The position numbers and the translations under genes are program-made. From Candidatus Aminicenantota bacterium (GTDB taxonomy: Bacteria; Acidobacteriota; Aminicenantia; Aminicenantales; Aminicenantaceae): a DNA stretch of 64,000 nucleotides. The notes under the pieces were generated by a model. It was given only the letters and a program-made list of their open reading frames with translations. It was not told the DNA's origin and did no database searches. The stretch is taken from assembly GCA_020348385.1 (NCBI GenBank), contig CP070750.1, forward strand, positions 3,742,553 through 3,806,552, given 5' to 3'. Shown here one piece after another: positions 16,634 through 25,380 of the stretch (within the stretch, counting starts at the first letter, position 1; each line of letters begins with the position of its first letter).

Positions 16634-18850
16634 ATGAGAAAATCCTACACCAGTTTTATAAAGTACTTTATTATACTCGTGCTCTCGTTTTTCGTATTGG
16701 GGGGGCAACCTGTTGAGTTTGGACAGGAGAGCACATTTTTTCATGGTTATCTTATCGAGACTCCTATTATACGAGTCGGCTTGGGGATCAATCTCAGTGA
16801 TATCCAAATCGCTTCCTCCTCCGGAATGAAAATCTATGAGATCAACTCCCATTACAAACTTATTGCCGAAGATGTACAGGAGGCCTGGATTAAGGGGAGG
16901 AAAGAAAGACTCACTGAAAAATTTGTCATTCAGGTGGCACAAACCAAGGATTGGGAGGAAGCGGAAATATTTGCCCAAGAACTCCGGACTAAAACCGGGC
17001 AAAAGGTGTATGTAAAACAGGAAGTTGAAGAAACCTTAGTTGGAACATTCCAGGTTAAAATCGGAGATTTTTTGACCAGAGGAGATGCGCTTAACTATAT
17101 TGTAAAACTGAACCAGATGGGGATCGATGATACATGGATCTTGAGAGAAGAAATCACAGCAGAAGAATCCAAACCTCTCTGGATTCTGGTCAATGATGAG
17201 TTGAAGAGCCTCCATGATGAGACGGTCCTTTATTTCATCCCCAGAAATCCTCAGAGCTATCTTTCTTATAACGGGAGGGATTACCGGGGATTATTCATTC
17301 TCAAGGCCACACGCAAGGGCATTGTGTTGGTGAATGTACTCAACATCGAGGACTATATCCGAGCCGTTGTCCCGAGCGAGTTATCGCCCTACAACTTCCG
17401 CCAGCTCGAAGCCCACAAGGCACAGGCCGTGGCCGCACGAACCTATGCCTTCAAAAATTTGGGATCGAATGAAGACTTGGGATATGATCTCTGCGATACA
17501 CCCAGCTCCCAATTTTACAAGGGGATGAATGCTGAGCATCCTCTGAGCAGCGATGCAGTGGAGGAGACACGAGGAGAAGTCGCAACATATAAAGGCAAGC
17601 TTATCGATGCCCTTTACACAAGCACATGTGGAGGGATGACCGAAAATGTGGAAGACGTTTTTATGGGGCCAGCCCTCCCTTATCTTAGAAGAACCGAATG
17701 TGTTTACGAGAAACAGAAGGAGTGGCATCTCAGGAGTTCCCACACTCCCATGCCCATTTACATTGAAGGAAAAAATATAGCTCCTGCTATAGCAGGTCTT
17801 ATCAGCCTGAATATAATACCCCCGAATGAAGATCCGTTCTATTATCGGGAGGAGGCATCGTTCGATGAAGCCTTGCGCTGGATCGACCACTCAAGAGATC
17901 TGCTCGGGAAAAAAAACGAGGAATTTCTCCCCCAGTCAGAAGAATTGGATTATGCTTCTTTTGCCGACATTCTCATCCATGGTTTAGGTTGGCAGGAGAG
18001 AGTGGATAACCTTTTGTTGGACAGCGAAACAGACTTCATCCTCAAAAGCCTTGAAGGATCCAATGGAAAATCCCGTGAGTTTATCGCTTATCTTGTGCAG
18101 GCTGGTATTTTTCCCGATGCCGACTTACTGAGGTGGACGGATATGCCGCTCCGAAGAGGAGAAATGGCCCTTTATTTGTGGAGAGCCCTAAAATCCTATG
18201 AGGATTTGATCCATCAAGGGATCTTTAAAGAGCTCGACGGAGAAAAAATCATTTTGGAATCTGATCAGGATGAAGATGCGCTCGTTCTTTTACCTGATTT
18301 TTATCTTTTGAAAAATCTTGGGGGAGAAAAAACCTTTTCGTCTCAGCTTTTTCTCCTTGGTGGGGAGAAGCTCAAGTGGATCGAAAAAAATGGCAGGGTC
18401 AAACTTCTCGAGGTTGTCTACCCTGCCCATTCGAATATCCTTGATAGGGATTCTGTCTATCATTCCTGGCATGTCAGACGATCCAAGGAAAAATTGGAAA
18501 AAAGGATTAATCAATACTACCCGATTGGAAAACTTATCGATTTGATACCGATTAGGAGAGGAGATTCCCATCGTCTTGCTGAGCTTCTGATAATGGGATC
18601 GGAGACACAAGCTGTTGTCAAAGGATTGCGGATTCGGAGAGTTCTAGGACTCAAGGAGACATTGTTTGTCATGGAGAAAGAATATGATGAAGCAGGCGAA
18701 TTTTCCCATATCCTGTTCACAGGGAAAGGGTGGGGACATGGCGTGGGGCTTTGCCAGGTTGGCGCCTTTAGTATGGCTCGAGCGGGAGCAGATTACCAAG
18801 AAATATTGAAAAAGTACTATAAAGGCATTAAAATAACCAAGCTTTACTAA
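16634..18850 (+). CDS. SpoIID/LytB-domain envelope protein with SPOR-like and SLH-like parts
   Basis: SpoIID proteins are lytic transglycosylases acting on peptidoglycan stripped of stem peptides. The 738-aa protein has an N-terminal signal or anchor, two SPOR-like repeats (about 95-180; FVIQVAQTKDWEEAEIFAQ and GTFQVKIGDFLTRGDA), and the SpoIID core with VVPSELSP (about 245), AHKAQAVAARTYA and STCGGMTENVEDVF. An insertion of roughly 300 residues follows, including an SLH-like piece (about 490-540). The canonical SpoIID end GKGWGHGVGLCQVGA starts at about 697. The organism is Gram-negative, so the role is in cell-wall remodelling, not sporulation. Confidence 0.88.
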   Translation: MRKSYTSFIKYFIILVLSFFVLGGQPVEFGQESTFFHGYLIETPIIRVGLGINLSDIQIASSSGMKIYEINSHYKLIAEDVQEAWIKGRKERLTEKFVIQVAQTKDWEEAEIFAQELRTKTGQKVYVKQEVEETLVGTFQVKIGDFLTRGDALNYIVKLNQMGIDDTWILREEITAEESKPLWILVNDELKSLHDETVLYFIPRNPQSYLSYNGRDYRGLFILKATRKGIVLVNVLNIEDYIRAVVPSELSPYNFRQLEAHKAQAVAARTYAFKNLGSNEDLGYDLCDTPSSQFYKGMNAEHPLSSDAVEETRGEVATYKGKLIDALYTSTCGGMTENVEDVFMGPALPYLRRTECVYEKQKEWHLRSSHTPMPIYIEGKNIAPAIAGLISLNIIPPNEDPFYYREEASFDEALRWIDHSRDLLGKKNEEFLPQSEELDYASFADILIHGLGWQERVDNLLLDSETDFILKSLEGSNGKSREFIAYLVQAGIFPDADLLRWTDMPLRRGEMALYLWRALKSYEDLIHQGIFKELDGEKIILESDQDEDALVLLPDFYLLKNLGGEKTFSSQLFLLGGEKLKWIEKNGRVKLLEVVYPAHSNILDRDSVYHSWHVRRSKEKLEKRINQYYPIGKLIDLIPIRRGDSHRLAELLIMGSETQAVVKGLRIRRVLGLKETLFVMEKEYDEAGEFSHILFTGKGWGHGVGLCQVGAFSMARAGADYQEILKKYYKGIKITKLY

Positions 18851-18879
18851 CCTAAATTACACACCGAGGAGAAAGATAC

Positions 18880-19434
18880 GTGGACAAAGAAACCATAAGA
18901 ATGAGGTTACTGGAAATCATCAAAGAAAAATCCCTGCAGACCAATGTTGAGCGTGTCCTGGCTTCGGGCAGAACAAGCACCTATTACATCGATGCTAAGA
19001 TGACCACCCTCGATCCAGAAGGGGCCAATCTAGTCGGTCAAATGATCTTGGATATTTTGAGGCCGTTCAATATTGATGCAATAGGGGGATACACTCTAGG
19101 GGCAGACCCGATTGTCAGCGTTGTAGCAGCATTGAGTGCTAAGACCGATCGCCCGTTGCCCGCTTTTATCGTCCGGAAAGAACCAAAAAAACATGGCGAA
19201 AGGAAGATGATCGAAGGCCCTTTTCAGAAAGGCTGGAAGGTGGCGATTGTGGATGATATCGTGACCACAGCAGGTTCGACTCTCAAAGCAATCAAGGCAG
19301 TGGAGGAGGAAGGGGCAGAGATTGCCCTCGCCTTGACCATCGTCGACCGTCTTGAAGGAGGAAGAGAAAACCTGGAAGAGGGTGGATACAAATTTCTCTC
19401 TCTTTATACCCGCGATGATCTTTTAAAGGAATAG
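18880..19434 (+). CDS. pyrE: Orotate phosphoribosyltransferase
   Basis: PyrE joins orotate and PRPP to form OMP in pyrimidine synthesis. The 184-aa protein carries the PRPP-binding motif VAIVDDIVTTAGSTLKA and the family features SGRTSTYYIDAKM, GGYTLGADPI and FIVRKEPKKHG. Length is typical of the short bacterial type. The start is GTG at 18880, with GGAGAAAG a few bases upstream. It lies 29 bp behind the SpoIID-type gene and probably shares its transcript. Confidence 0.95.
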   Translation: MDKETIRMRLLEIIKEKSLQTNVERVLASGRTSTYYIDAKMTTLDPEGANLVGQMILDILRPFNIDAIGGYTLGADPIVSVVAALSAKTDRPLPAFIVRKEPKKHGERKMIEGPFQKGWKVAIVDDIVTTAGSTLKAIKAVEEEGAEIALALTIVDRLEGGRENLEEGGYKFLSLYTRDDLLKE

Positions 19435-19528
19435 ATCCCTATAAACCCGATCATTGCCTTTTATTTTTGAATTCTGTAAAATCTCAAGTCATCCGATTTT
19501 TACTAGATCTTTTTCTGAAAGATAAAAA

Positions 19529-20974
19529 GTGACGAACGAAAGGAAAGACATAAAACTTATTTATGCTCTTTTCCCTGTCCTCTTCCTTATCGTTGCACTG
19601 GCTGTAACCGTCGGATTTCTCAAACTTCCGCCCCACATCCCTTTGATCCTAGCGGCTGCTGTCGCTGCAATCGTGGCATCCCTAAACAAACATCCATGGG
19701 CAGAGATATTGGATGGCATGGTTCACGGCATTAACCTTGCCATGGGTGCCATCTTGATTTTGATAATCGTCGGTACCTTGATTGGCACCTGGATCTCTGG
19801 GGGCATCGTTCCCACGATGATTTATTACGGCTTGAAAGTCCTTTCACCGGGTATTTTTCTCGTTGCCACGCTCATCATCTGTTCTATAGTGTCCCTTGGA
19901 ACAGGATCTTCTTGGTCAACGGCGGGGACAGTGGGAGTTGCCCTTATCGGCGTAGGCCATGGTTTGGGCATTCCCGTTCCCATGGTGGCCGGCGCGATCA
20001 TTTCAGGTGCGTATTTTGGTGACAAAATGTCCCCTCTGTCCGATACGACAAACCTGGCTCCAGCTGTTGCCGGCACGGATCTGTTCTCCCATATCCGGCA
20101 CATGGTGTACACAACGGTTCCTGGTTATATCCTTTCCCTTGTTCTTTACGGTATTATAGGCATGAAATATGCGGGAGGAGCTCTCGAAAATCAAGGCGTA
20201 GTGACCATTCTCACCACTATCAAATCCCATTTTTTCATCCATCCTGTGCTGCTTCTTCCTCCAATACTAGTCATCGTGATGGTGGTGAAAAAGATACCTC
20301 CACTTCCTGCTCTTTTGAGCGGGACGATCATGGGTGGTTTTTTTGCGTTGTTGGCCCAATCCAGGTCCCTCAAAGACGTCATTCAAGCTGCTCAAGCCGG
20401 GCACGTCTCCGAGACAGGTGTTCAAATGGTGGATGACTTACTGACCAGGGGAGGATTGGAGAACATGATGACGACGGTCGCCCTTATCATTTGTGCCCTT
20501 TCCTTCGGAGGGATTATGGAGAGAACCGGAATGCTGGAGGTCTTGGCACGATCTTTCTTGAAGAGAGTAAAAAGGACAGGCTCCTTGGTGGTGGCCACGA
20601 TTTTCAGCTGCATAGGGATGAATGCTATCGCAGCCGACCAATACATCGCAATCGTTATTCCCGGTCGAATGTATAAAAAAGCTTTCGACGATCGAAAACT
20701 CCATCCTAAAAATCTTTCCCGGTGTCTTGAAGACTCTGGAACTCTTTCCTCACCTCTCATCCCCTGGAACAGTTGCGGGGCATTCATGGGTGCCACACTC
20801 GGCGTGAATCCCTTGCTTTATCTTCCGTATGCTTTTCTGAATCTCACCAACCCTGTGGTATCGATATTTTATGGCTACACCGGGATCACGATGGAAAAGG
20901 TTGCCGACCCACCCCACCCTTCAGCCGACCCACCCCACCCTTCATATAAGGTAGATAAGGAAGAATCAGAATAA
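19529..20974 (+). CDS. Na+/H+ antiporter, NhaC family
   Basis: NhaC-type carriers exchange sodium for protons (or, in relatives, sodium/lysine or malate/lactate) across the inner membrane. The 481-aa protein has 11-12 hydrophobic helices, the LGTGSSWSTAGTVG motif, GAYFGDKMSPLSDTTNLAPAV, and a second half with AADQYIAIVIPGRMY and ALEDSGT-like DSGTLSSPLIPWNSCG. The start is GTG at 19529. The last 24 residues are unusual: two tandem ADPPHPS heptads encoded by a 21-bp C-rich repeat, beyond the end of the transmembrane domain. Confidence 0.92.
   Translation: MTNERKDIKLIYALFPVLFLIVALAVTVGFLKLPPHIPLILAAAVAAIVASLNKHPWAEILDGMVHGINLAMGAILILIIVGTLIGTWISGGIVPTMIYYGLKVLSPGIFLVATLIICSIVSLGTGSSWSTAGTVGVALIGVGHGLGIPVPMVAGAIISGAYFGDKMSPLSDTTNLAPAVAGTDLFSHIRHMVYTTVPGYILSLVLYGIIGMKYAGGALENQGVVTILTTIKSHFFIHPVLLLPPILVIVMVVKKIPPLPALLSGTIMGGFFALLAQSRSLKDVIQAAQAGHVSETGVQMVDDLLTRGGLENMMTTVALIICALSFGGIMERTGMLEVLARSFLKRVKRTGSLVVATIFSCIGMNAIAADQYIAIVIPGRMYKKAFDDRKLHPKNLSRCLEDSGTLSSPLIPWNSCGAFMGATLGVNPLLYLPYAFLNLTNPVVSIFYGYTGITMEKVADPPHPSADPPHPSYKVDKEESE
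20903..20944. repeat. 21-bp C-rich tandem repeat inside the NhaC tail
   Basis: Two exact copies of gccgacccaccccaccctt+ca (21 bp each) encode ADPPHPS twice. The core acccaccccacc recurs in tandem at 44059-44090. On the minus strand the runs GGGTGGGGTGGG could form a G-quadruplex. Confidence 0.8.
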
Positions 20975-21012
20975 ATCCCTAAATAGTCACGCTCATTAAT
21001 ATAATTCTAAAT

Positions 21013-21052
21013 AAAAAAAGGCCCGATTTCCCATCAAACCGGGCCTTTTTTA
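21013..21052. terminator. Bidirectional intrinsic terminator between nhaC-type gene and kbl
   Basis: AAAAAAAGGCCCG, a 14-base loop, then CGGGCCTTTTTT. The GC stem is flanked by an A-run and a T-run, so it can terminate the antiporter transcript on the plus strand and the kbl transcript on the minus strand; kbl ends 38 bp away. Confidence 0.88.
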
Positions 21053-21089
21053 GTTAAAAACGTTTGCCCTTATTTTGCTTGATGTGTGT

Positions 21090-22292
21090 CTATTGGATGA
21101 CGCCGTGTTTCTTCCCGATCTTAGTGAATGCCTCGATTGCTCTGTCCAAGTGGTGTCTTTCGTGGCCAGCGGAGAGTTGAACTCGGATTCTCGACTGTCC
21201 TTTGGCTACAACCGGATAATAAAAACCGATGACATAGATTCCTTCTTCAAGAAGATCTTTGGCCATATCCTGCGATAGTTTGGCATCGTTTTCGAACTTT
21301 CCCAGCATGATCGGTACGATCGGATGAACGCCCGGTGTGATATCAAAACCGGCTTCTGTCATTTTTTCCCGGAAATACTTGGTGTTTTCTTCCAATTTAT
21401 CACGAAGTTCTGTGGTTTCGGAGAGAAGATCGAATACAGCGATGGATGCGCCGACTACTGCAGGGGCCACTGTGTTGCTAAAGAGATAAGGCCTGGAACG
21501 TTGTCTGTAGATCTCGATGAGTTCTTTGCGGCCGGAAATGAATCCACCCGATGCTCCCCCCAGGGCTTTGCCCAGGGTTCCTGTGATGATATCGATCTTG
21601 CCTAAAACTCCTCTGTACTCTGGTGTGCCTCTTCCTGTTTTTCCCATAAATCCTGTGGAGTGGGCGTCATCGATCATGACCAGAGCATCGTACTTCTCGG
21701 CAAGCTCGACGATTTCGTCCAGCTTAGCGATTTTCCCGTCCATCGAAAAAACGCCGTCCGTGGCCACCAATCTGTAGCGGAGGTGTTGTGTTTCCTTAAG
21801 CTTCTCTTCCAGGTCAGCCATATCGCAGTTTTTGTAAATGTATCGTTGGGCCTTACACAATCGGATTCCGTCGATGATTGAAGCATGGTTCAATTGGTCT
21901 GTGATGATGGCGTCTTCTTTGCCGAGGATGGGTTCGAATACGCCTCCGTTTGCATCGAAACACGCGACATACAGAATCGTGTCCTCAGTATGGAGAAAAT
22001 CGGAGATTTTCTGTTCCAATATTTTGTGAATGTCCTGGGTGCCGCAGATAAAGCGCACCGAACTCATCCCGTATCCCCATTCATCCAGAGTCTTGTGAGC
22101 GGCTTCGATAACTTTGGGATGACTGGAGAGGCCGAGATAATTATTAGCGCAGAAGTTGAGGACTTCCTTGCCCCCTTTGACTGCAATTTCCGCACCTTGT
22201 GGGGTCATAATGACTCTTTCATCCTTGAACAGGCCAGCGTCGCGGATGGATTGAAGTTCGTTTGTTAGATCTTCCTTGATCTTGCCATACAT
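21090..22292 (-). CDS. kbl: Glycine C-acetyltransferase (2-amino-3-ketobutyrate CoA ligase)
   Basis: Kbl cleaves 2-amino-3-ketobutyrate with CoA to glycine and acetyl-CoA, the second step of threonine breakdown. The 400-aa PLP enzyme has [26 protein letters not shown], the cofactor region [13 protein letters not shown], the Schiff-base Lys in [13 protein letters not shown] and the C-terminal [18 protein letters not shown]. Length matches the family (about 398). AAAGGAGG precedes the ATG. The partner dehydrogenase lies at 24126-25106 on the same strand, separated by two plus-strand genes. Confidence 0.96.
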   Translation of the reverse strand: MYGKIKEDLTNELQSIRDAGLFKDERVIMTPQGAEIAVKGGKEVLNFCANNYLGLSSHPKVIEAAHKTLDEWGYGMSSVRFICGTQDIHKILEQKISDFLHTEDTILYVACFDANGGVFEPILGKEDAIITDQLNHASIIDGIRLCKAQRYIYKNCDMADLEEKLKETQHLRYRLVATDGVFSMDGKIAKLDEIVELAEKYDALVMIDDAHSTGFMGKTGRGTPEYRGVLGKIDIITGTLGKALGGASGGFISGRKELIEIYRQRSRPYLFSNTVAPAVVGASIAVFDLLSETTELRDKLEENTKYFREKMTEAGFDITPGVHPIVPIMLGKFENDAKLSQDMAKDLLEEGIYVIGFYYPVVAKGQSRIRVQLSAGHERHHLDRAIEAFTKIGKKHGVIQ

Positions 22293-22372
22293 ATTTACCT
22301 CCTTTAAGGCATATGACTATATCAAAAATGGGAAGTCAGGTCCACATTTTTAAATGAGGAGATCATATGTGT

Positions 22373-22378
22373 TATAAT
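22373..22378 (+). promoter_or_regulatory. -10 box giving a probably leaderless mRNA
   Basis: TATAAT ends only 7 bases before the ATG at 22386, so transcription would begin at or next to the start codon. There is no ribosome site between the box and the ATG. The -35 region (22350-22355, TTAAAT) is weak. Confidence 0.5.
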
Positions 22379-22385
22379 CTCGGGC

Positions 22386-23297
22386 ATGACGAAGGAAGGT
22401 TTTTATTTCGAAGAGACATTTACGGAAGATCTAATCCGAAACATCAAGGTGGAAAAAATCCTTTTCGAAGGGAAAACAAAATACCAATATGTCCAGATCT
22501 TCGAAAACAAAATGCTGGGAAAGATGCTTTTTTTGGATAAAAAAATCCAATCGGCCGCAATCGATGAAAGCATCTTCCATGAGTCTCTAGTGCACCCTGC
22601 TCTTATGACTCATCATAATCCTCAAAATGTGCTGATCATAGGCGGTGGAGAAGGGGCGACTCTTCGGGAAGTTCTCCGCCATAACTGCGTTAAAAGTGCC
22701 ACGATGGTGGATATCGATAAACAGCTGGTCCGCTTGTGCCAGGAACACCTTCCTGAGTGGTCGTCAGGAGCCTTTTCGGATTTGAGGGCAAAAGTTGTAT
22801 TCGGCGATGCATTGAAGTATGTCGAAAAATGCTCCAAAAAATTCGATGTCGTCATTTCCGACCTGACCGAGCCCATAGAAAAAGGCCCTTCTGTCTACTT
22901 GTTTACCGAGGAATTTTACAGGAAAGTATCACAAATATTGAAGGATGATGGCGTGTTTGTCCTCCAAGCTGGGAGCACAGACATCAGTTACAATCAGTTT
23001 TTTTCATCTTGTTCGCAAACGCTGGAACAGGTTTTCCCGGTTGTGCGGCCCTATTGGACATTCATGTTTTCCTTCTATTCTCCCTGGGGTTTTATTATGG
23101 CATCCTGGAAACAAGATCCCTTGGATAAGGATGAAAAAATGATTAAGTCTAGAATCAAGGACCGAAAGATAAAAAAGCTGGTGTATTATCATCCTGGGAT
23201 CCATCGCGGGCTTTTTGCCTTGCCTCTGTATTTGGAACTGGCCTTGAAAAAAGGGGATATTCTAACCGATAAAAAACCGTTTATTTGGGAATTATGA
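22386..23297 (+). CDS. Spermidine synthase-like aminopropyltransferase, copy 1
   Basis: SpeE-type enzymes transfer aminopropyl from decarboxylated SAM to a polyamine. This 303-aa protein has the N-terminal beta domain (KYQYVQIFENKMLGKMLFLD), IFHESLVHPALM, the nucleotide motif LIIGGGEGATLRE and, in place of the usual catalytic DSTDP, the segment ISDLTEPIEKGPSVYL. The GGGEG plus D-L-x-E-P pattern is closer to thermospermine/long-chain-type synthases than to classical SpeE. It overlaps the next gene by 4 bases (ATGA). No SAM decarboxylase gene is in the window. Confidence 0.85.
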   Translation: MTKEGFYFEETFTEDLIRNIKVEKILFEGKTKYQYVQIFENKMLGKMLFLDKKIQSAAIDESIFHESLVHPALMTHHNPQNVLIIGGGEGATLREVLRHNCVKSATMVDIDKQLVRLCQEHLPEWSSGAFSDLRAKVVFGDALKYVEKCSKKFDVVISDLTEPIEKGPSVYLFTEEFYRKVSQILKDDGVFVLQAGSTDISYNQFFSSCSQTLEQVFPVVRPYWTFMFSFYSPWGFIMASWKQDPLDKDEKMIKSRIKDRKIKKLVYYHPGIHRGLFALPLYLELALKKGDILTDKKPFIWEL

Positions 23298-24115
23298 ACA
23301 AACTGGAAAAACGAGAATATCACTCCTGCTCGAACGGTATTTTTTTCGAAATGAAACGCACGCTTGTTAAAAAAAGATCCTGTTTTCAAGAGATCGAGGT
23401 CATCGAGAATCCGCACTTCGGTCGTATGCTTTTTTTGGATGGGCTTGTCCAAACGACAGAAAAAGACGAATTTTTTTATCACGAGATGCTCATCCATCCC
23501 GCTATGGTTACCCACCCCGATCCTCGGAAGATTTTGATCATCGGAGGCGGGGATGGGGGGGCGATCAAACAGGCTCTACGATATCCGAGCGAGGTAGTCA
23601 GAATGGTGGAAATCGATCCCGATGTCATCGCAGTCGCCAAAAAATATTTACCCTGGCTTCTTCCCAGCCTCGAGGATGAGAGAGCAGATATCGTAATTGC
23701 TGACGGAAGAGAATTTCTCGAGGATTCACATGATAAATATGATGTTGTTTTTATGGATTCATCTGAACCGGTAGGCCCTTCTGTGACCCTTCATGAAAGG
23801 AATTTTTATAAACTCATCAAGGAAAGGCTTGCTCCCCAGGGTATCGCCTGTGCGCAGATGGGGGCTCCTTTTTTCCAAACGGAATCCCTAAAGCGTGCAA
23901 AAAACGATCTGAAAGATGTTTTTGGAATCGTCCGGTTTTACCTTGCGCCTGTGCCTACCTATCCCGGAGGGAATTGGTGTTATGTGTATCTTTCCGATCA
24001 GGTCGATCCTTTCGCAACCAAAAGAGAGCCGCCTTCAGATCTCAAATACTATAATCCAGAGATACACAAGGCCGCGTTTGCCTTACCCAACTACCTCCAA
24101 AAAATCCTCAAGTAA
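23294..24115 (+). CDS. Spermidine synthase-like aminopropyltransferase, copy 2
   Basis: The second member of the tandem pair is 273 aa from the ATG at 23294, whose ATGA overlaps the stop of copy 1; an upstream in-frame TTG is less likely. It shows the classical SpeE pattern more closely: LFLDGLVQTTEKDEFFYHEML, LIIGGGDGGAIKQ, VEIDPDVIAVAKKYLP, FMDSSEPVGPSVTLHE and the C-terminal YYNPEIHKAAFALPNY. Sequence distance between the copies is large, so they probably act on different amine substrates or in sequence. Co-translation with copy 1 is indicated by the overlap. Confidence 0.9.
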   Translation: MNKLEKREYHSCSNGIFFEMKRTLVKKRSCFQEIEVIENPHFGRMLFLDGLVQTTEKDEFFYHEMLIHPAMVTHPDPRKILIIGGGDGGAIKQALRYPSEVVRMVEIDPDVIAVAKKYLPWLLPSLEDERADIVIADGREFLEDSHDKYDVVFMDSSEPVGPSVTLHERNFYKLIKERLAPQGIACAQMGAPFFQTESLKRAKNDLKDVFGIVRFYLAPVPTYPGGNWCYVYLSDQVDPFATKREPPSDLKYYNPEIHKAAFALPNYLQKILK

Positions 24116-24125
24116 TTAATTCAGT

Positions 24126-25106
24126 TTAGTAGTCGAGGGTGCCGTCTGCGTGCCGTTGAGATAGAACCTTGAGCATATCCTCTGACATGGCAGCTAAATC
24201 GAAACTCGGGCTCCAACCCCATTCCTCTCTTGCTGCCGAATCATCCAGAGAATTGGGCCACGAATCTGCGATATCCTGACGGAAATCAGGCTCATATTCG
24301 CAGACGAATTCCGGGATATGTTTTTGGATCTCCGCTGCCAGCTCACCGGCAGAGAAGCTCATACCTGTTACATTGAAGTCCGAGTGGTGCTTCAGTTGAG
24401 AAAAATCTGCTTCCATCAGGTCGATGGCCGCCTTGATACAGTCCGGCATGTACATCATCGGGAGCATAGTTTCCTCTTTAACGAAACAGGTGTATTTTTT
24501 GTTCTTGACCGCTTCAAAATAAATGGCTACCGCGTAATCTGTGGTGCCTCCACCCGGCAAAGTCTCGTAACTTATAATGCCAGGGTATCGGCAGCCCCGT
24601 ACATCCACATCGAAGCGCTTAACATAATAGTCACACAGAAGCTCTCCAGCTACCTTGGTCACACCATACATGGTTTTGGGTTTCAGGATGGTTTCTTGGG
24701 GCGTGTTGTCCAACGGGGTTTCTGGGCCAAACACGGCGATCGAGCTGGGTACAAAAATCCTGGTCATGTCAAACTCACGGGCAGCCTCCAAAATATTGTA
24801 GGTCCCGTTCATATTGACATCCCATGCCAAGTAGGGATTTTTTTCTCCCACAGCCGAAAGAATGGCTGAAAGGTGATAGATAGTATCAATATCGTATTTT
24901 TTGACGACTTCGTCTATTGTTTCCCTTTTTGCCACATTGATGAATTCAAAAGGGCCTGAATCGCGAAGCTCGGGTTTAGGCTGGGTCCGATGCCCGGTTG
25001 CCAAAACATTGTCATTTCCATACTTTTCTCTCAAGGCCATGGTGAGTTCAGAGCCGATCTGCCCGACCGATCCTGTGACCATGATTTTTTTCATTTCTTT
25101 TGCCAT
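24126..25106 (-). CDS. L-threonine 3-dehydrogenase, SDR (epimerase-like) type
   Basis: This enzyme oxidises threonine to 2-amino-3-ketobutyrate with NAD+. The 326-aa protein is an extended SDR: GSVGQIGSEL glycine motif, IYHLSAILSAVGEKNP, PSSIAVFGPETP, the catalytic Tyr and Lys in MYGVTKVAGELL, and RYPGIISYETLPGGGTTDYAV, all features of the epimerase-like threonine dehydrogenases rather than the zinc MDR type. GGAGG lies just before the ATG at 25106. With kbl it makes a complete threonine-to-glycine route. A possible -35 TTGACA lies at 25176-25181 (minus strand). Confidence 0.92.
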   Translation of the reverse strand: MAKEMKKIMVTGSVGQIGSELTMALREKYGNDNVLATGHRTQPKPELRDSGPFEFINVAKRETIDEVVKKYDIDTIYHLSAILSAVGEKNPYLAWDVNMNGTYNILEAAREFDMTRIFVPSSIAVFGPETPLDNTPQETILKPKTMYGVTKVAGELLCDYYVKRFDVDVRGCRYPGIISYETLPGGGTTDYAVAIYFEAVKNKKYTCFVKEETMLPMMYMPDCIKAAIDLMEADFSQLKHHSDFNVTGMSFSAGELAAEIQKHIPEFVCEYEPDFRQDIADSWPNSLDDSAAREEWGWSPSFDLAAMSEDMLKVLSQRHADGTLDY

Positions 25107-25305
25107 CGTACCTCCAAAATATTTAAAAGTTTTTCTTTTTCCAATGTATGATTAGTTTATCTTTCAGAGAAACTTTGTCAATCAAAAACTTGAACGCATT
25201 TGTTTTTTCGAGTCTCTTCCATTTGGTGTTGATTAGCTCTAATGGCAAAGATAACCTTGAAAGTCATTCCTACACAATATGGAAGAGAGCTGTTTTTCTA
25301 CTTGG

Positions 25306-25333
25306 TTGACTTGAGATTCGAAAATTTTATACA
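25306..25333 (+). promoter_or_regulatory. Sigma70-type promoter for the second aminotransferase
   Basis: TTGACT at 25306-25311, a 16-bp spacer, then TATACA at 25328-25333. The predicted leader is about 40 bases and holds AGGAGGG before the ATG at 25381. Confidence 0.6.
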
Positions 25334-25380
25334 ACATTTAGCGCAAGAGTCATGTATTCTTTTCGTTTAGGAGGGATGTT

